From: an uncultured Muribaculaceae bacterium
GTDB lineage: Bacteria; Bacteroidota; Bacteroidia; Bacteroidales; Muribaculaceae
Length of the DNA: 6,240 nucleotides
Direction of reading: 5' to 3'
Assembly: GCA_947173755.1 (NCBI GenBank)
Contig: CAMWGM010000095.1
Location: forward strand, 1 to 6,240
The position numbers and the translations under genes were made by a program. Shown piece by piece: positions 1 to 6,240 of the stretch. Within the stretch, counting starts at the first letter, position 1, and the number at the start of each line of letters is the position of its first letter. Under the pieces are notes generated by a model. The model searched no databases. It was not told where the DNA came from and worked only from the letters and a program-made list of their open reading frames with translations.

Positions 1-239
1 TTCTAATGGAACGCAGTATTGTCGTGCCCGGCGAACAGCCCCGCCGATTTGACCGTGTGGTGTGGACTGCTGACGGAGAAATCCAGATAATCGATTATAA
101 AACCGGCCATCAGCCTTCGAAGAAATATCGAAAACAGATGGCCGGATATAAGAGACTGATTTCCGAACTTTATTCTATGCCGGTCAAAGCCTTCCTTTAT
201 TATCTCGACACAGGGCAAATTGTGGAGATGTATGGATAG
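1..239 (+). CDS. AddA/UvrD-like helicase-nuclease, C-terminal nuclease end (5' truncated)
   Basis: This is the last 79 codons of a longer + strand gene. The frame is open to the left edge (codon 3-5 is CTA), so the ATG at 6 is probably internal. The visible part reads as the end of a PD-(D/E)XK nuclease domain of the AddA/RecB type. Counting from that ATG, there is RFDRVV with Asp16, then the core IIDYKTG with Asp30 and Lys32, then a Q-M-x-x-Y helix (Gln44 to Tyr48) and a final strand ending in IVEMYG. Asp30 and Lys32 fit the metal-binding acid and catalytic lysine of the fold. In Bacteroidales this domain usually closes a large UvrD-type helicase that works with AddB in processing double-strand breaks, but no helicase motif is visible here. 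A stand-alone Cas4-like or other PD-(D/E)XK protein cannot be fully excluded. It converges on rlmB with 7 nt between the stop codons. Confidence 0.8.
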   Translation, partial: LMERSIVVPGEQPRRFDRVVWTADGEIQIIDYKTGHQPSKKYRKQMAGYKRLISELYSMPVKAFLYYLDTGQIVEMYG

Positions 240-246
240 TCTTTTC

Positions 247-1002
247 TCACACTATCTCGAGATTGGCCTCGAGACGCTGGCGCACCACCTCATAGATAAG
301 GACCCCGGCAGCCACTGAAACATTCAGTGATCCAATTTTCCCAAACATAGGGATAGCGACCTTGGTGTCGCACTGTTTGAGAACTTCCGGGGATATACCC
401 GTGTCTTCAGCACCCATGACCAATGCAACCGGATCAGTATAATTTCCTTCAGTATAGTTAAGGGAGGCCTTTTCAGAAACGGCGCAGACATTATAGCCGT
501 TTTCCTTTAGAAATTTCGCTGCCCACGAGATTGAACTTACACGGCAGACCGGGATGTGTAGCAATGCTCCGGCGGAGGTCTTGACAGCATCTCCACCTAC
601 CCCAACAGATCCATGTTCGGGAATGACAATCGCGTCGACCCCTGCACATTCGCATGTCCGTGCAATCGCGCCGAAGTTTCTGACGTCGGTTATTCCGTCG
701 AGCATCACAATGAACGGTAGAATTCCGCTTTCGTATAGTTCGGGCACGACGTGATCGAGACGATAGTAGGTTACTGCAGACATCAAAGCCAAAGCGCCCT
801 GATGATTTTTGCGGGTGATCCTATTGATACGTTCCACAGGAACACGTTGCATTACTATGCGCGATTCACGCGCCTTCCGGATAAGTTCGTTTGCAAGTTC
901 TCCCTGCAGATCCTTGGCAAGGAAAATTTTGTCAATATCTTTGCCGGCCTCAATTGCTTCGATGATGGCACGAAGGCCAAATATATAATCGGTTTTTTCC
1001 AT
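247..1002 (-). CDS. rlmB: 23S rRNA (guanosine-2'-O)-methyltransferase RlmB (TrmH/SPOUT family)
   Basis: The 251-residue protein is full length for RlmB. It has an N-terminal substrate-binding domain (about 1-85, starting with YIFGLRAIIEAI) and a C-terminal SPOUT knot domain. All three SPOUT motifs are intact: motif 1 with Asp102, Arg108-Asn109 and Arg115; motif 2 LVMGAEDTGI at 194-203; and motif 3 at 217-234, containing IPMFGKIGSLNVSVAAG. The family uses S-adenosylmethionine to 2'-O-methylate a guanosine of 23S rRNA (G2251 in E. coli) near the peptidyl-transferase centre. Paralogues such as TrmH act on tRNA, but the N-terminal domain and the NHQG segment (66-69) favour RlmB. The ATG lies 7 nt after the recN stop. 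An AAAGGAA stretch sits 12-13 nt upstream, too far for a strong ribosome-binding site. It is the last gene of the - strand train. Confidence 0.93.
   Translation of the reverse strand: MEKTDYIFGLRAIIEAIEAGKDIDKIFLAKDLQGELANELIRKARESRIVMQRVPVERINRITRKNHQGALALMSAVTYYRLDHVVPELYESGILPFIVMLDGITDVRNFGAIARTCECAGVDAIVIPEHGSVGVGGDAVKTSAGALLHIPVCRVSSISWAAKFLKENGYNVCAVSEKASLNYTEGNYTDPVALVMGAEDTGISPEVLKQCDTKVAIPMFGKIGSLNVSVAAGVLIYEVVRQRLEANLEIV
255..274. repeat. Perfect 7-bp inverted repeat at the 3' end of rlmB
   Basis: TCTCGAG (255-261) and CTCGAGA (268-274) are perfect inverted copies around a 6-nt loop, inside the last codons of rlmB and 16 nt past the stop of the + strand gene. A hairpin could form in RNA from either strand. 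Neither strand has a run of T after the stem, so it is not a standard intrinsic terminator. The repeat also equals a repeated Leu-Glu codon pair in LEANLE, which may be its whole explanation. Confidence 0.35.
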
Positions 1003-1009
1003 AGAAATT

Positions 1010-2674
1010 TCAGTTTCCTTTTAAGAGAGATTTGGCAGCTGCCACGGCATGACGGTCGACGGTCGAACCACCGAGCATAACCGCGATGGCATCAACCCGT
1101 TCAGCCGGTGTCAACTGACTTATCCGGGTATGGGTTGAGGTCTCGTCATCCTCCTTATATACTTTGTAGTGTGAATCACCCTTTGCAGCAACTTGCGGAA
1201 GGTGAGTGATGGTAGTGACCTGAATAGATTTGGAGATGTCCCGCATCATAGAGCCCATACGGTCGGCAACATCTCCTGATACTCCAGTATCAATTTCGTC
1301 AAAAATTATGCTCGGTAACTGTATGCGCGAGGCAATAATACTCTTCACCGAAAGCATCAGACGTGATATCTCACCTCCCGAAGCGGTGGCTCCGATAGGC
1401 ATGAGAGGCTGATTTTTGTTAAAAGCAACCATGAATTCTACGGTATCGATCCCTGTGGAAGTCATATCTCCCTGATCAACTTTGATCTCGACACGTAAAT
1501 TCTTCATACCCAAAGGCATTGCGACTTCCCTCAATTTTTCTCCGAATCTCACTGCTTCCGCCTTTCGGGCCTCCGAGATCTCAAGCGCGGTTTCCCTGGC
1601 TAGCGCTTTGGCCCTGCGGGCATCCCGCTCAAGCGATGCGAGCAGATCGTCGCTCGAATCGAGATCAGCCAGGCGGGTTTCAAGGTTCTCCCTGAGGGTA
1701 ATCAGTTCATCGCCATCGTTCAGGCGGTGACGGTGACACAAGGAATATATTGTGTTAAGACGTTCTTCGATCTCTACGAGTCGGGAGGGATCGGCGTTGA
1801 GATTCTCATTCAATCCTTCGAGGGTCGACGCGATGTCAGACAACTCGATCCTCGAAGATTCGAGGCGAGAAGGTATATTATCGGAGGTAGGAAGGATATC
1901 CGATAACGAGTCGCAAGCCTCGGCAGCCGTATCGATAAGTTCGATTACATTCGGCACACCGAGTGAAAGCGAATTCACCGCCCGTGAAAGTTCAGCCTTA
2001 AGTGACGTCAGATTATTAAGGATGTCGCGCTCACGCTCAAGTTCCGCTTGCTCGCCGGGTTGCAGATTGAGTTCCTCAAGTTGTTCGAGTTGGAAACGGG
2101 TATATTCCTCGTCCTCCTTGCTCTTCTCGATCTGCATTCTTTTAGCCTTGAGACGCTTGACCGCTTCCCTCAGAGCATTATACCGTCGGGAATATTCCTG
2201 CAGTCTGCCTGCATTGTCAGCGAGAGTGTCAAGGACTGTCAACTGGAATTCCGGTGTCGAAAGCAATTGGTTCTGATGCTGAGAGTGGATGTCGATAAGT
2301 CTCATTGCAACAGCCTGGAGTTTCGAGAGCGGCACGGGGGAATCATTGACAAAAGCCCTCGATCTGCCGGCCGGAGCGACCTCGCGACGCAGGATGCAAT
2401 GCTCCTCATCCCACTCAAGATCAGCACCGAGGCAATATTCCTTTAAAGCCGGATAACCGTCTTTGAGACGAAACACCGCTTCGATGACACTTTTTGAACT
2501 GGGATCGGTCACGACGCGCGAATCCGCTCTCGCTCCCAAGAGAAGAGAGAGCGCGCCGAGCATAATCGACTTACCGGCACCTGTCTCACCAGTAATCACA
2601 TTGAAGCCCGAGTGGAAATCAATGTCGATAGCATCGATCAACGCATAGTTGGAAATATGTAACGATTCAAGCAC
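1010..2674 (-). CDS. recN: DNA repair ATPase RecN (SMC-like)
   Basis: The 554-residue product matches the usual RecN length (about 550). The N-terminal ATPase half starts at MLESLHISNYALI and has Walker A GETGAGKS at 29-36, followed by IHSQHQNQLL at 129-138, a RecN hallmark. A charged helical, coiled-coil-like middle runs from about 155 to 385. The C-terminal half has the ABC signature SGGE at 432-435, Walker B SIIFDEIDTG at 455-464 and the ITHLPQVAAKG segment at 489-499 with the switch His491. RecN is a cytoplasmic ATPase recruited to double-strand breaks that helps hold broken DNA together for RecA-dependent repair. The start is a GTG at 2674-2672, chosen because it gives the standard family N-terminus. 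It lies 12 nt after the DUF4835 stop, with no Shine-Dalgarno sequence. No LexA-type operator is evident in the short spacer, so expression probably follows the operon. Confidence 0.96.
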   Translation of the reverse strand: MLESLHISNYALIDAIDIDFHSGFNVITGETGAGKSIMLGALSLLLGARADSRVVTDPSSKSVIEAVFRLKDGYPALKEYCLGADLEWDEEHCILRREVAPAGRSRAFVNDSPVPLSKLQAVAMRLIDIHSQHQNQLLSTPEFQLTVLDTLADNAGRLQEYSRRYNALREAVKRLKAKRMQIEKSKEDEEYTRFQLEQLEELNLQPGEQAELERERDILNNLTSLKAELSRAVNSLSLGVPNVIELIDTAAEACDSLSDILPTSDNIPSRLESSRIELSDIASTLEGLNENLNADPSRLVEIEERLNTIYSLCHRHRLNDGDELITLRENLETRLADLDSSDDLLASLERDARRAKALARETALEISEARKAEAVRFGEKLREVAMPLGMKNLRVEIKVDQGDMTSTGIDTVEFMVAFNKNQPLMPIGATASGGEISRLMLSVKSIIASRIQLPSIIFDEIDTGVSGDVADRMGSMMRDISKSIQVTTITHLPQVAAKGDSHYKVYKEDDETSTHTRISQLTPAERVDAIAVMLGGSTVDRHAVAAAKSLLKGN

Positions 2675-2686
2675 TTCAGTAAATTT

Positions 2687-3616
2687 TTAACGGTTTTCCT
2701 CATCACCTTTCCTGATTTTTTCGATACGCTCGTTTTCCGTCGGAAAAATAGGACTAAGCAGATCAGCGGCATGTTTGCGCTCGTCAGCCGGAGCCTTACT
2801 GTAGATATTGACGAGTTCGTCAAGTTTGGCGTCCTTGAACATTGTCAGTCCGACGGACATCGGTGACACCTTATATATATTGGTGAGAATATCGAGCGAA
2901 CCGTCGATGGTCTTTCTTCCCTTGTCAGGGCCGATCATCATTTGATCAAGACCCTGAAAATGGTACTGATATAGCAGATCGCGCAGTGAAGAAGTCGATG
3001 GATCGGTGAAAGCGCCCAGGATAGCAGCTCTGTTTTTATTGTCCTCAAAAGCCTTCCACCCGCTCTCGCCCGACGACTGAGCCTGATGTACAATAGTCTC
3101 GAGACGTTCGAAATAGGGATCGCCGCCGTGCAGTGAAAATGAGTCAAAATCCACGGCGAGAATAAGATAGACGTAGAAATTGACTATCGCAGTCAACTGG
3201 CTCTCGAAATTCGCGATATTGAACACCAAGGGTTGATTCTGAGTATAATTGAACTCTATCTTAGTGTCGCGCAGATTCAGAAGAGTCGTGGTATAAGTTG
3301 AATTATAGACCGGACGCAGAGACTGCACCTGAAGTGTGCCACTCATTTTTCCGTCAGCCTCATCATATTCGGTGATGTCAAAAAAAAGCGTACACTCGAT
3401 GCGCTCCACGGGAGAAAACTGTGCCGGACTCCACTTTGTCGTGTTTACATAGTCCGACAGAGCCTGCTGCAGCGTCTCAAAGACCGATTTGTTGGTTCCT
3501 TCAAGGCGCGACGTGTTTATCTCAACCTTGCAGTTGAGTTCTTGTGCGTGACCGATCGAAGTAACCAGCAGCATCGAGAGCAGAAGAATATGTCGGGAGA
3601 GGAGAGATTTAAACAT
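2687..3616 (-). CDS. Secreted DUF4835 family protein (PorD-like)
   Basis: This 309-residue protein belongs to the Bacteroidota family DUF4835. Recognisable landmarks, counted from the chosen start, are GTNKSVFETLQ (40-50), RPVYNSTYTTTLLN (101-114), VDFDSFSLHGGDPYF (155-169), QAQSSGESGW (178-187) and LDELVNIYSKAP (265-276). Residues 1-24 form a signal peptide: a basic start, a Leu-rich core and GHA before a likely cut at Gln25. The mature protein should therefore be periplasmic or outside the inner membrane; no other membrane segment is obvious. I recall newer annotations naming this family PorD and linking it to type IX secretion. Nothing in this window tests that, so the role is tentative. 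I chose the ATG at 3616, 10 nt after the coaBC stop. A longer reading from 3658 would start with TTG, overlap coaBC by 32 nt and bury the signal peptide. Confidence 0.88.
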   Translation of the reverse strand: MFKSLLSRHILLLSMLLVTSIGHAQELNCKVEINTSRLEGTNKSVFETLQQALSDYVNTTKWSPAQFSPVERIECTLFFDITEYDEADGKMSGTLQVQSLRPVYNSTYTTTLLNLRDTKIEFNYTQNQPLVFNIANFESQLTAIVNFYVYLILAVDFDSFSLHGGDPYFERLETIVHQAQSSGESGWKAFEDNKNRAAILGAFTDPSTSSLRDLLYQYHFQGLDQMMIGPDKGRKTIDGSLDILTNIYKVSPMSVGLTMFKDAKLDELVNIYSKAPADERKHAADLLSPIFPTENERIEKIRKGDEENR

Positions 3617-3626
3617 ATCGGGAGAG

Positions 3627-4838
3627 TCAGATGATATTATCAATAATATCCGATGCAACTTCAGCCTTTGACTTTAAGCCGATTTCAGCCTTTGTGCCGT
3701 CACGTGAGATGATTGTGACAGCATTTGTATCGGTTCCGAAACCTGCGCCGGGAGTTCTCATGGAATTGAGCACTATGAAATCGAGATTTTTTCGCTGAAG
3801 TTTCTCGACAGCATGTTCAAGTTCATGATCGGTTTCAAGAGCGAATCCCACCAAGGTCTGCCCTTCCCGCTTCATCCGTCCGAGAGTTGCCGCGATATCA
3901 GGATTTTTTTTCAATCGTAGCACAGGAACATCCTCATGCTCACGCTTGATTTTTCTGTCCAATTCATTTTCGGGAGCATAATCTGCGACGGCAGCACACA
4001 TCACAGCATAGTCGGAATCCCCACACTCAGTCTCGCAAGCCTCAAGCATCTCGCGCGCCGACATGACATCAATCCTGCGGATATTGTGATCGGGTGTGGG
4101 AAGACTTACAGGACCCGCGACGAGTGTTACGTCTGCCCCACGACGTGCAAACTCTGCCGCAAGTGCAAAACCCATCTTACCGGTTGAGAAATTCCCGATA
4201 AATCTCACGGGATCTATCTTTTCATAAGTCGGGCCGGCCGTTATGAGCACTTTTTTCCCTTTGAGAGTTTTATCAGATGCTTTTTCGAAAAATTGTTCAA
4301 CGACCTTTAAGATATTCTCGGGCTCCTCCATCCGGCCTTTTCCGACGAGACCACTCGCCAGATATCCATCCTCGGGTTCGATAATAATATTTCCGTACGA
4401 CCGCAACAGATCAATGTTCCGTGTTGTCGACGGATGGGCCATCATATCTAGATCCATCGCCGGAGCAACAAACACCTGCGATTTAGCTGACAGATAGGTC
4501 GTGACAAGCATATTGTCGGCAATCCCGTTGGCCATCTTACCGATAGTGGACGCAGTGGCAGGTGCGATCACCATGCAGTCGGCCCACATTCCGAGATCGA
4601 CATGCGAGTGCCATTCACCTGTATTGGCTGTGAAAAACTCGCTGACAACGGGTTTATGGCTGAGAGCAGAAAGAGTAACCGGTGTAATGAACTGCTTTCC
4701 GGCCGGGGTGATAACGACCTGAACTTCGGCACCCGCCTTGATGAATAGCCGGAGAAGCGAAACACTCTTGTATGCGGCAATTCCTCCACATATTCCGAGC
4801 ACTATGTGCTTGCCCTCAAGAGGCGACGATGGCGTCAT
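3627..4838 (-). CDS. coaBC: Bifunctional phosphopantothenoylcysteine decarboxylase / phosphopantothenate-cysteine ligase CoaBC
   Basis: The 403-residue protein carries two consecutive activities of coenzyme A synthesis. CoaB couples 4'-phosphopantothenate to cysteine using CTP, and the FMN-dependent CoaC domain then decarboxylates the product to 4'-phosphopantetheine. CoaC covers about 1-180: GGIAAYK at 18-24 (flavin site), the presumed catalytic His79 in SHVDLGMWAD, PAMDLDM at 126-132, and LASGLVGKGRM at 160-170. CoaB follows from about 195: ITAGPT (199-204), DPVRFIGNFSTGKMG (209-223), AAVADY (282-287), KIK (296-298) and NPDI (312-315). Two CoaC signature residues differ from E. coli Dfp: Asp129 replaces Asn of PAMN, and Ser162 replaces Cys of ACG. 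I chose the ATG at 4838, which overlaps the exonuclease stop as ATGA; the longer frame to 4868 would begin with TTG and add ten unconserved-looking residues. Confidence 0.95.
   Translation of the reverse strand: MTPSSPLEGKHIVLGICGGIAAYKSVSLLRLFIKAGAEVQVVITPAGKQFITPVTLSALSHKPVVSEFFTANTGEWHSHVDLGMWADCMVIAPATASTIGKMANGIADNMLVTTYLSAKSQVFVAPAMDLDMMAHPSTTRNIDLLRSYGNIIIEPEDGYLASGLVGKGRMEEPENILKVVEQFFEKASDKTLKGKKVLITAGPTYEKIDPVRFIGNFSTGKMGFALAAEFARRGADVTLVAGPVSLPTPDHNIRRIDVMSAREMLEACETECGDSDYAVMCAAVADYAPENELDRKIKREHEDVPVLRLKKNPDIAATLGRMKREGQTLVGFALETDHELEHAVEKLQRKNLDFIVLNSMRTPGAGFGTDTNAVTIISRDGTKAEIGLKSKAEVASDIIDNII
4835..4838 (-). other. ATGA stop/start overlap joining exonuclease and coaBC
   Basis: On the - strand the four bases read ATGA, so the TGA stop of the exonuclease overlaps the ATG start of coaBC. 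Such overlaps usually mean translational coupling by re-initiation. Together with the absence of a Shine-Dalgarno sequence, this decides the coaBC start. The coupling itself is inferred. Confidence 0.6.
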
Positions 4839-5596
4839 TTCAGACGGAGTTTGATTCGTGTGAGACAATCTTTCGTATTCTGTGCGAAATCCCCTTTCAT
4901 GATCCAGTCATAATAACTCGGATCCTTACGTAGAACCTCTTCGACCAGTCGGCCTTTGTATTTTCCGAAATTGATGACCTCTTTATTATCGTCGTTGTAG
5001 ATCATGCGGCCCATAAAGTCGACGTTTCGGTTCTGGCGGGAGAACTCGGCAAGAGCATCAACGTCATTCGGAAGATCATCATAATGATCCAACTGGGCTT
5101 TCAGCACTTCAAGAGTCGCACGGGTATCGTTCTGCGCGCCATGAGCACCCACGAGTTCCTTTCCACAATAAAATTTGTATGCCGCCACAAGCGTGCGTTG
5201 TTCCTTTTTGTGGAAAATTGTCTGGACATCTATGAAGCGGCATTTCGAAAAATCGAACTTCACGCCCGCTCTCTGAAACTCCTGGTCGAGCATCGGTATG
5301 TCGAACCGGTTTGAATTGAAACCGGCGAAGTCGCAACCCAGCATCTCGTTAGCGAGCGACTTGGCCACCTGTCTGAACTTAGGCTCGGCGGCCACCATCT
5401 CGTCAGTGATATGGTGGACGGCTGTAGCCTCGGCAGGGATCGGCATCTCTGGATTAATGCGGCGTGTCTTTTCGATTTCCTCGCCGTTCGGCATAACTTT
5501 TATGAGCGATATCTCCACGATGCGGTCGCGGGTGATATCGACTCCGGTTGTCTCGAGATCGAAAAATATGATGGGTTTCTTGAGATTGAGTTGCAT
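4835..5596 (-). CDS. DEDDh 3'-5' exonuclease (DnaQ-like) with C-terminal FGKYKG module
   Basis: This 253-residue protein has a complete DnaQ-type exonuclease domain at about 8-170. Exo I is FFDLETTG with Asp13 and Glu15, Exo II is GFNSNRFDIPML with Asp99, and Exo III is HGAQND with His152 and Asp157, giving the DEDDh metal and general-base set. A linker (about 171-205) leads to a small C-terminal module, INFGKYKG at 208-215 and then DPSYYDW at 225-231, which resembles DUF3820-type domains. The family removes nucleotides from 3' DNA ends and includes the polymerase III epsilon proofreading subunit. Whether this copy proofreads for the replicase or acts as a separate nuclease cannot be told from sequence, so no symbol is given. 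It starts 37 nt after dnaN, and its stop overlaps the coaBC start, so it is probably co-expressed with the clamp. The ATG sits immediately before the first strand of the fold. Confidence 0.92.
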   Translation of the reverse strand: MQLNLKKPIIFFDLETTGVDITRDRIVEISLIKVMPNGEEIEKTRRINPEMPIPAEATAVHHITDEMVAAEPKFRQVAKSLANEMLGCDFAGFNSNRFDIPMLDQEFQRAGVKFDFSKCRFIDVQTIFHKKEQRTLVAAYKFYCGKELVGAHGAQNDTRATLEVLKAQLDHYDDLPNDVDALAEFSRQNRNVDFMGRMIYNDDNKEVINFGKYKGRLVEEVLRKDPSYYDWIMKGDFAQNTKDCLTRIKLRLK

Positions 5597-5633
5597 GAAG
5601 TACTGAAAGTGAAGTGGTTATTGATCGCAAAGA
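5597..5633 (-). other. 37-nt spacer between dnaN and the exonuclease gene
   Basis: This is the longest non-coding stretch in the window. It is AT-rich, with no Shine-Dalgarno sequence before the exonuclease ATG and no hairpin with a T run. No well-spaced match to the Bacteroidota promoter pair (TTTG at -33, TAnnTTTG at -7) is present. I read it as a plain intra-operon spacer. Confidence 0.5.
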
Positions 5634-6240
5634 TCAGTCGACGACGTTCATCGGCATAAGAAGCATGGTCAACTCGGTCTCAGGCTTGTTCTCGGAAGGA
5701 ACAATCACGGCGGGACGGGAAGGATCGGCGAGTTTGAACACAATCTCTTCAGTCCACAGGACAGATGCGAGTTCGTGGAGATAAGCCGAGGAGAAACCGA
5801 TGACCAGATTCGTGCCGGTGAATGTTGCGGCAAGCGTTTCCTCACCGGAGGAATTATATTCGTTATCGCTTGCGCGAAGCACGAGCCTGTCAGGCTCGAT
5901 GCGGAATTTCACGAGTCCGTGGCCTTCGTCAACGAAATGACTGACACGACGGAGTGCAGTGATGAACAGACGACGGTCGATGGTAAGTTCATACGGGTTA
6001 TCGTTGCGGATCACCCGGTTGTAGTCGGGGAAACGACCTTTGACGACGCGGCTGTCGAAAAGATAGGTGGCGGTCTCAAAAGTCACTCCGCGGTCGGGAA
6101 TGATAGTGACGTGCACCATCTCATCCTTGTTGAAGACTGCGCGGAACACGTTGGTCGACTTGTTGGGAAGAATGAGTGCACCTTCAATTCCGGGGGCGAC
6201 ACTTGTATCCTCGAATTTTACAAGTTTATGCGTATCGGTA
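5634..6240 (-). CDS. dnaN: DNA polymerase III beta subunit (sliding clamp), 5' truncated
   Basis: The frame is open through the right edge of the window, showing the last 201 codons of a gene that normally encodes about 370 residues. The visible part runs from late domain II to the end of domain III. It begins with TDTHKLVKF (the TDxHRL block of the clamp) at the window edge. Then come GRFPDYNRVI, LFITALRRVSHFVDEGHG, a DPSRPAVIVPSE segment and the C-terminal LTMLLMPMNVVD, which matches the MLMPM-type C-terminus that forms part of the clamp's peptide-binding pocket. The clamp is a ring-shaped homodimer that tethers the replicative polymerase to DNA and recruits other repair and replication proteins. 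A GTG at 6149 is only an internal Val codon, not the start. As the first visible gene of the - strand train, dnaN or something further upstream likely carries the promoter. Confidence 0.96.
   Translation of the reverse strand, partial: TDTHKLVKFEDTSVAPGIEGALILPNKSTNVFRAVFNKDEMVHVTIIPDRGVTFETATYLFDSRVVKGRFPDYNRVIRNDNPYELTIDRRLFITALRRVSHFVDEGHGLVKFRIEPDRLVLRASDNEYNSSGEETLAATFTGTNLVIGFSSAYLHELASVLWTEEIVFKLADPSRPAVIVPSENKPETELTMLLMPMNVVD

Noticed and set aside
751..1080. 109-codon + strand open frame across the recN/rlmB junction
   Set aside because: It is antisense to two well-supported genes and shows no family resemblance or start signal.
1752..2276. 174-codon + strand open frame inside recN
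   Set aside because: It lies antisense to a clearly conserved recN, is very rich in Ser and Arg as expected of a shadow frame, and shows no recognisable motif.
2048..2446. 132-codon + strand open frame inside recN
   Set aside because: It overlaps another shadow frame and is fully antisense to the RecN coiled-coil region.
4839..4868. Ten-codon upstream extension of coaBC
   Set aside because: It would start at TTG and overlap the exonuclease gene by 34 nt; the ATGA overlap start gives the usual length and N-terminus.
5597..5633. Possible internal promoter before the exonuclease gene
   Set aside because: A TTTG and a weak TCACTTTC are present, but the second element lacks key bases and the spacing is about 15 nt, shorter than the roughly 19-20 expected for Bacteroidota promoters.
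6147..6149. GTG as a start codon giving a 171-residue protein
   Set aside because: The frame continues upstream to the window edge with conserved clamp sequence, so this is an internal Val codon of dnaN.

Overview
The window looks like a piece of chromosomal core genome from a member of the Bacteroidota, most likely order Bacteroidales and possibly Muribaculaceae. The evidence is a DUF4835-family secreted protein (a family I know only from Bacteroidota) lying between coaBC and recN, near-absence of Shine-Dalgarno sequences at the gene starts, and Bacteroidales-like wording of the protein motifs. The phylum is fairly safe; the family is a guess.

Layout: bases 1-239 hold the 3' end of a + strand gene, the C-terminal PD-(D/E)XK nuclease domain of an AddA/UvrD-type helicase-nuclease. 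The rest is a tightly packed - strand gene train, read from right to left: dnaN (sliding clamp, 5' end outside the window), a DEDDh 3'-5' exonuclease with an FGKYKG C-terminal module, coaBC (two steps of coenzyme A synthesis), a secreted DUF4835/PorD-like protein, recN (DNA repair ATPase) and rlmB (23S rRNA 2'-O-methyltransferase). The spacers are 37, -4, 10, 12 and 7 nt, so all six are probably co-transcribed from a promoter upstream of dnaN, outside the window. There is no gene-free stretch above 40 bases, and no RNA gene, mobile element, CRISPR array or clear terminator.

How the genes relate: dnaN, the exonuclease and recN deal with replication and repair, and the convergent AddA-like gene adds a double-strand-break nuclease. 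coaBC and rlmB are housekeeping genes for cofactor and ribosome. The DUF4835 protein is the odd one out, being exported and possibly tied to type IX secretion. Two start sites were moved to internal ATGs: coaBC to an ATGA overlap with the exonuclease stop, and DUF4835 to an ATG that begins a clean signal peptide.

I do not see a new biological system here. The points most worth a second look are the substituted signature residues in the CoaC domain of CoaBC, the secretion-type gene inside a replication/CoA operon, and the exonuclease beside dnaN.
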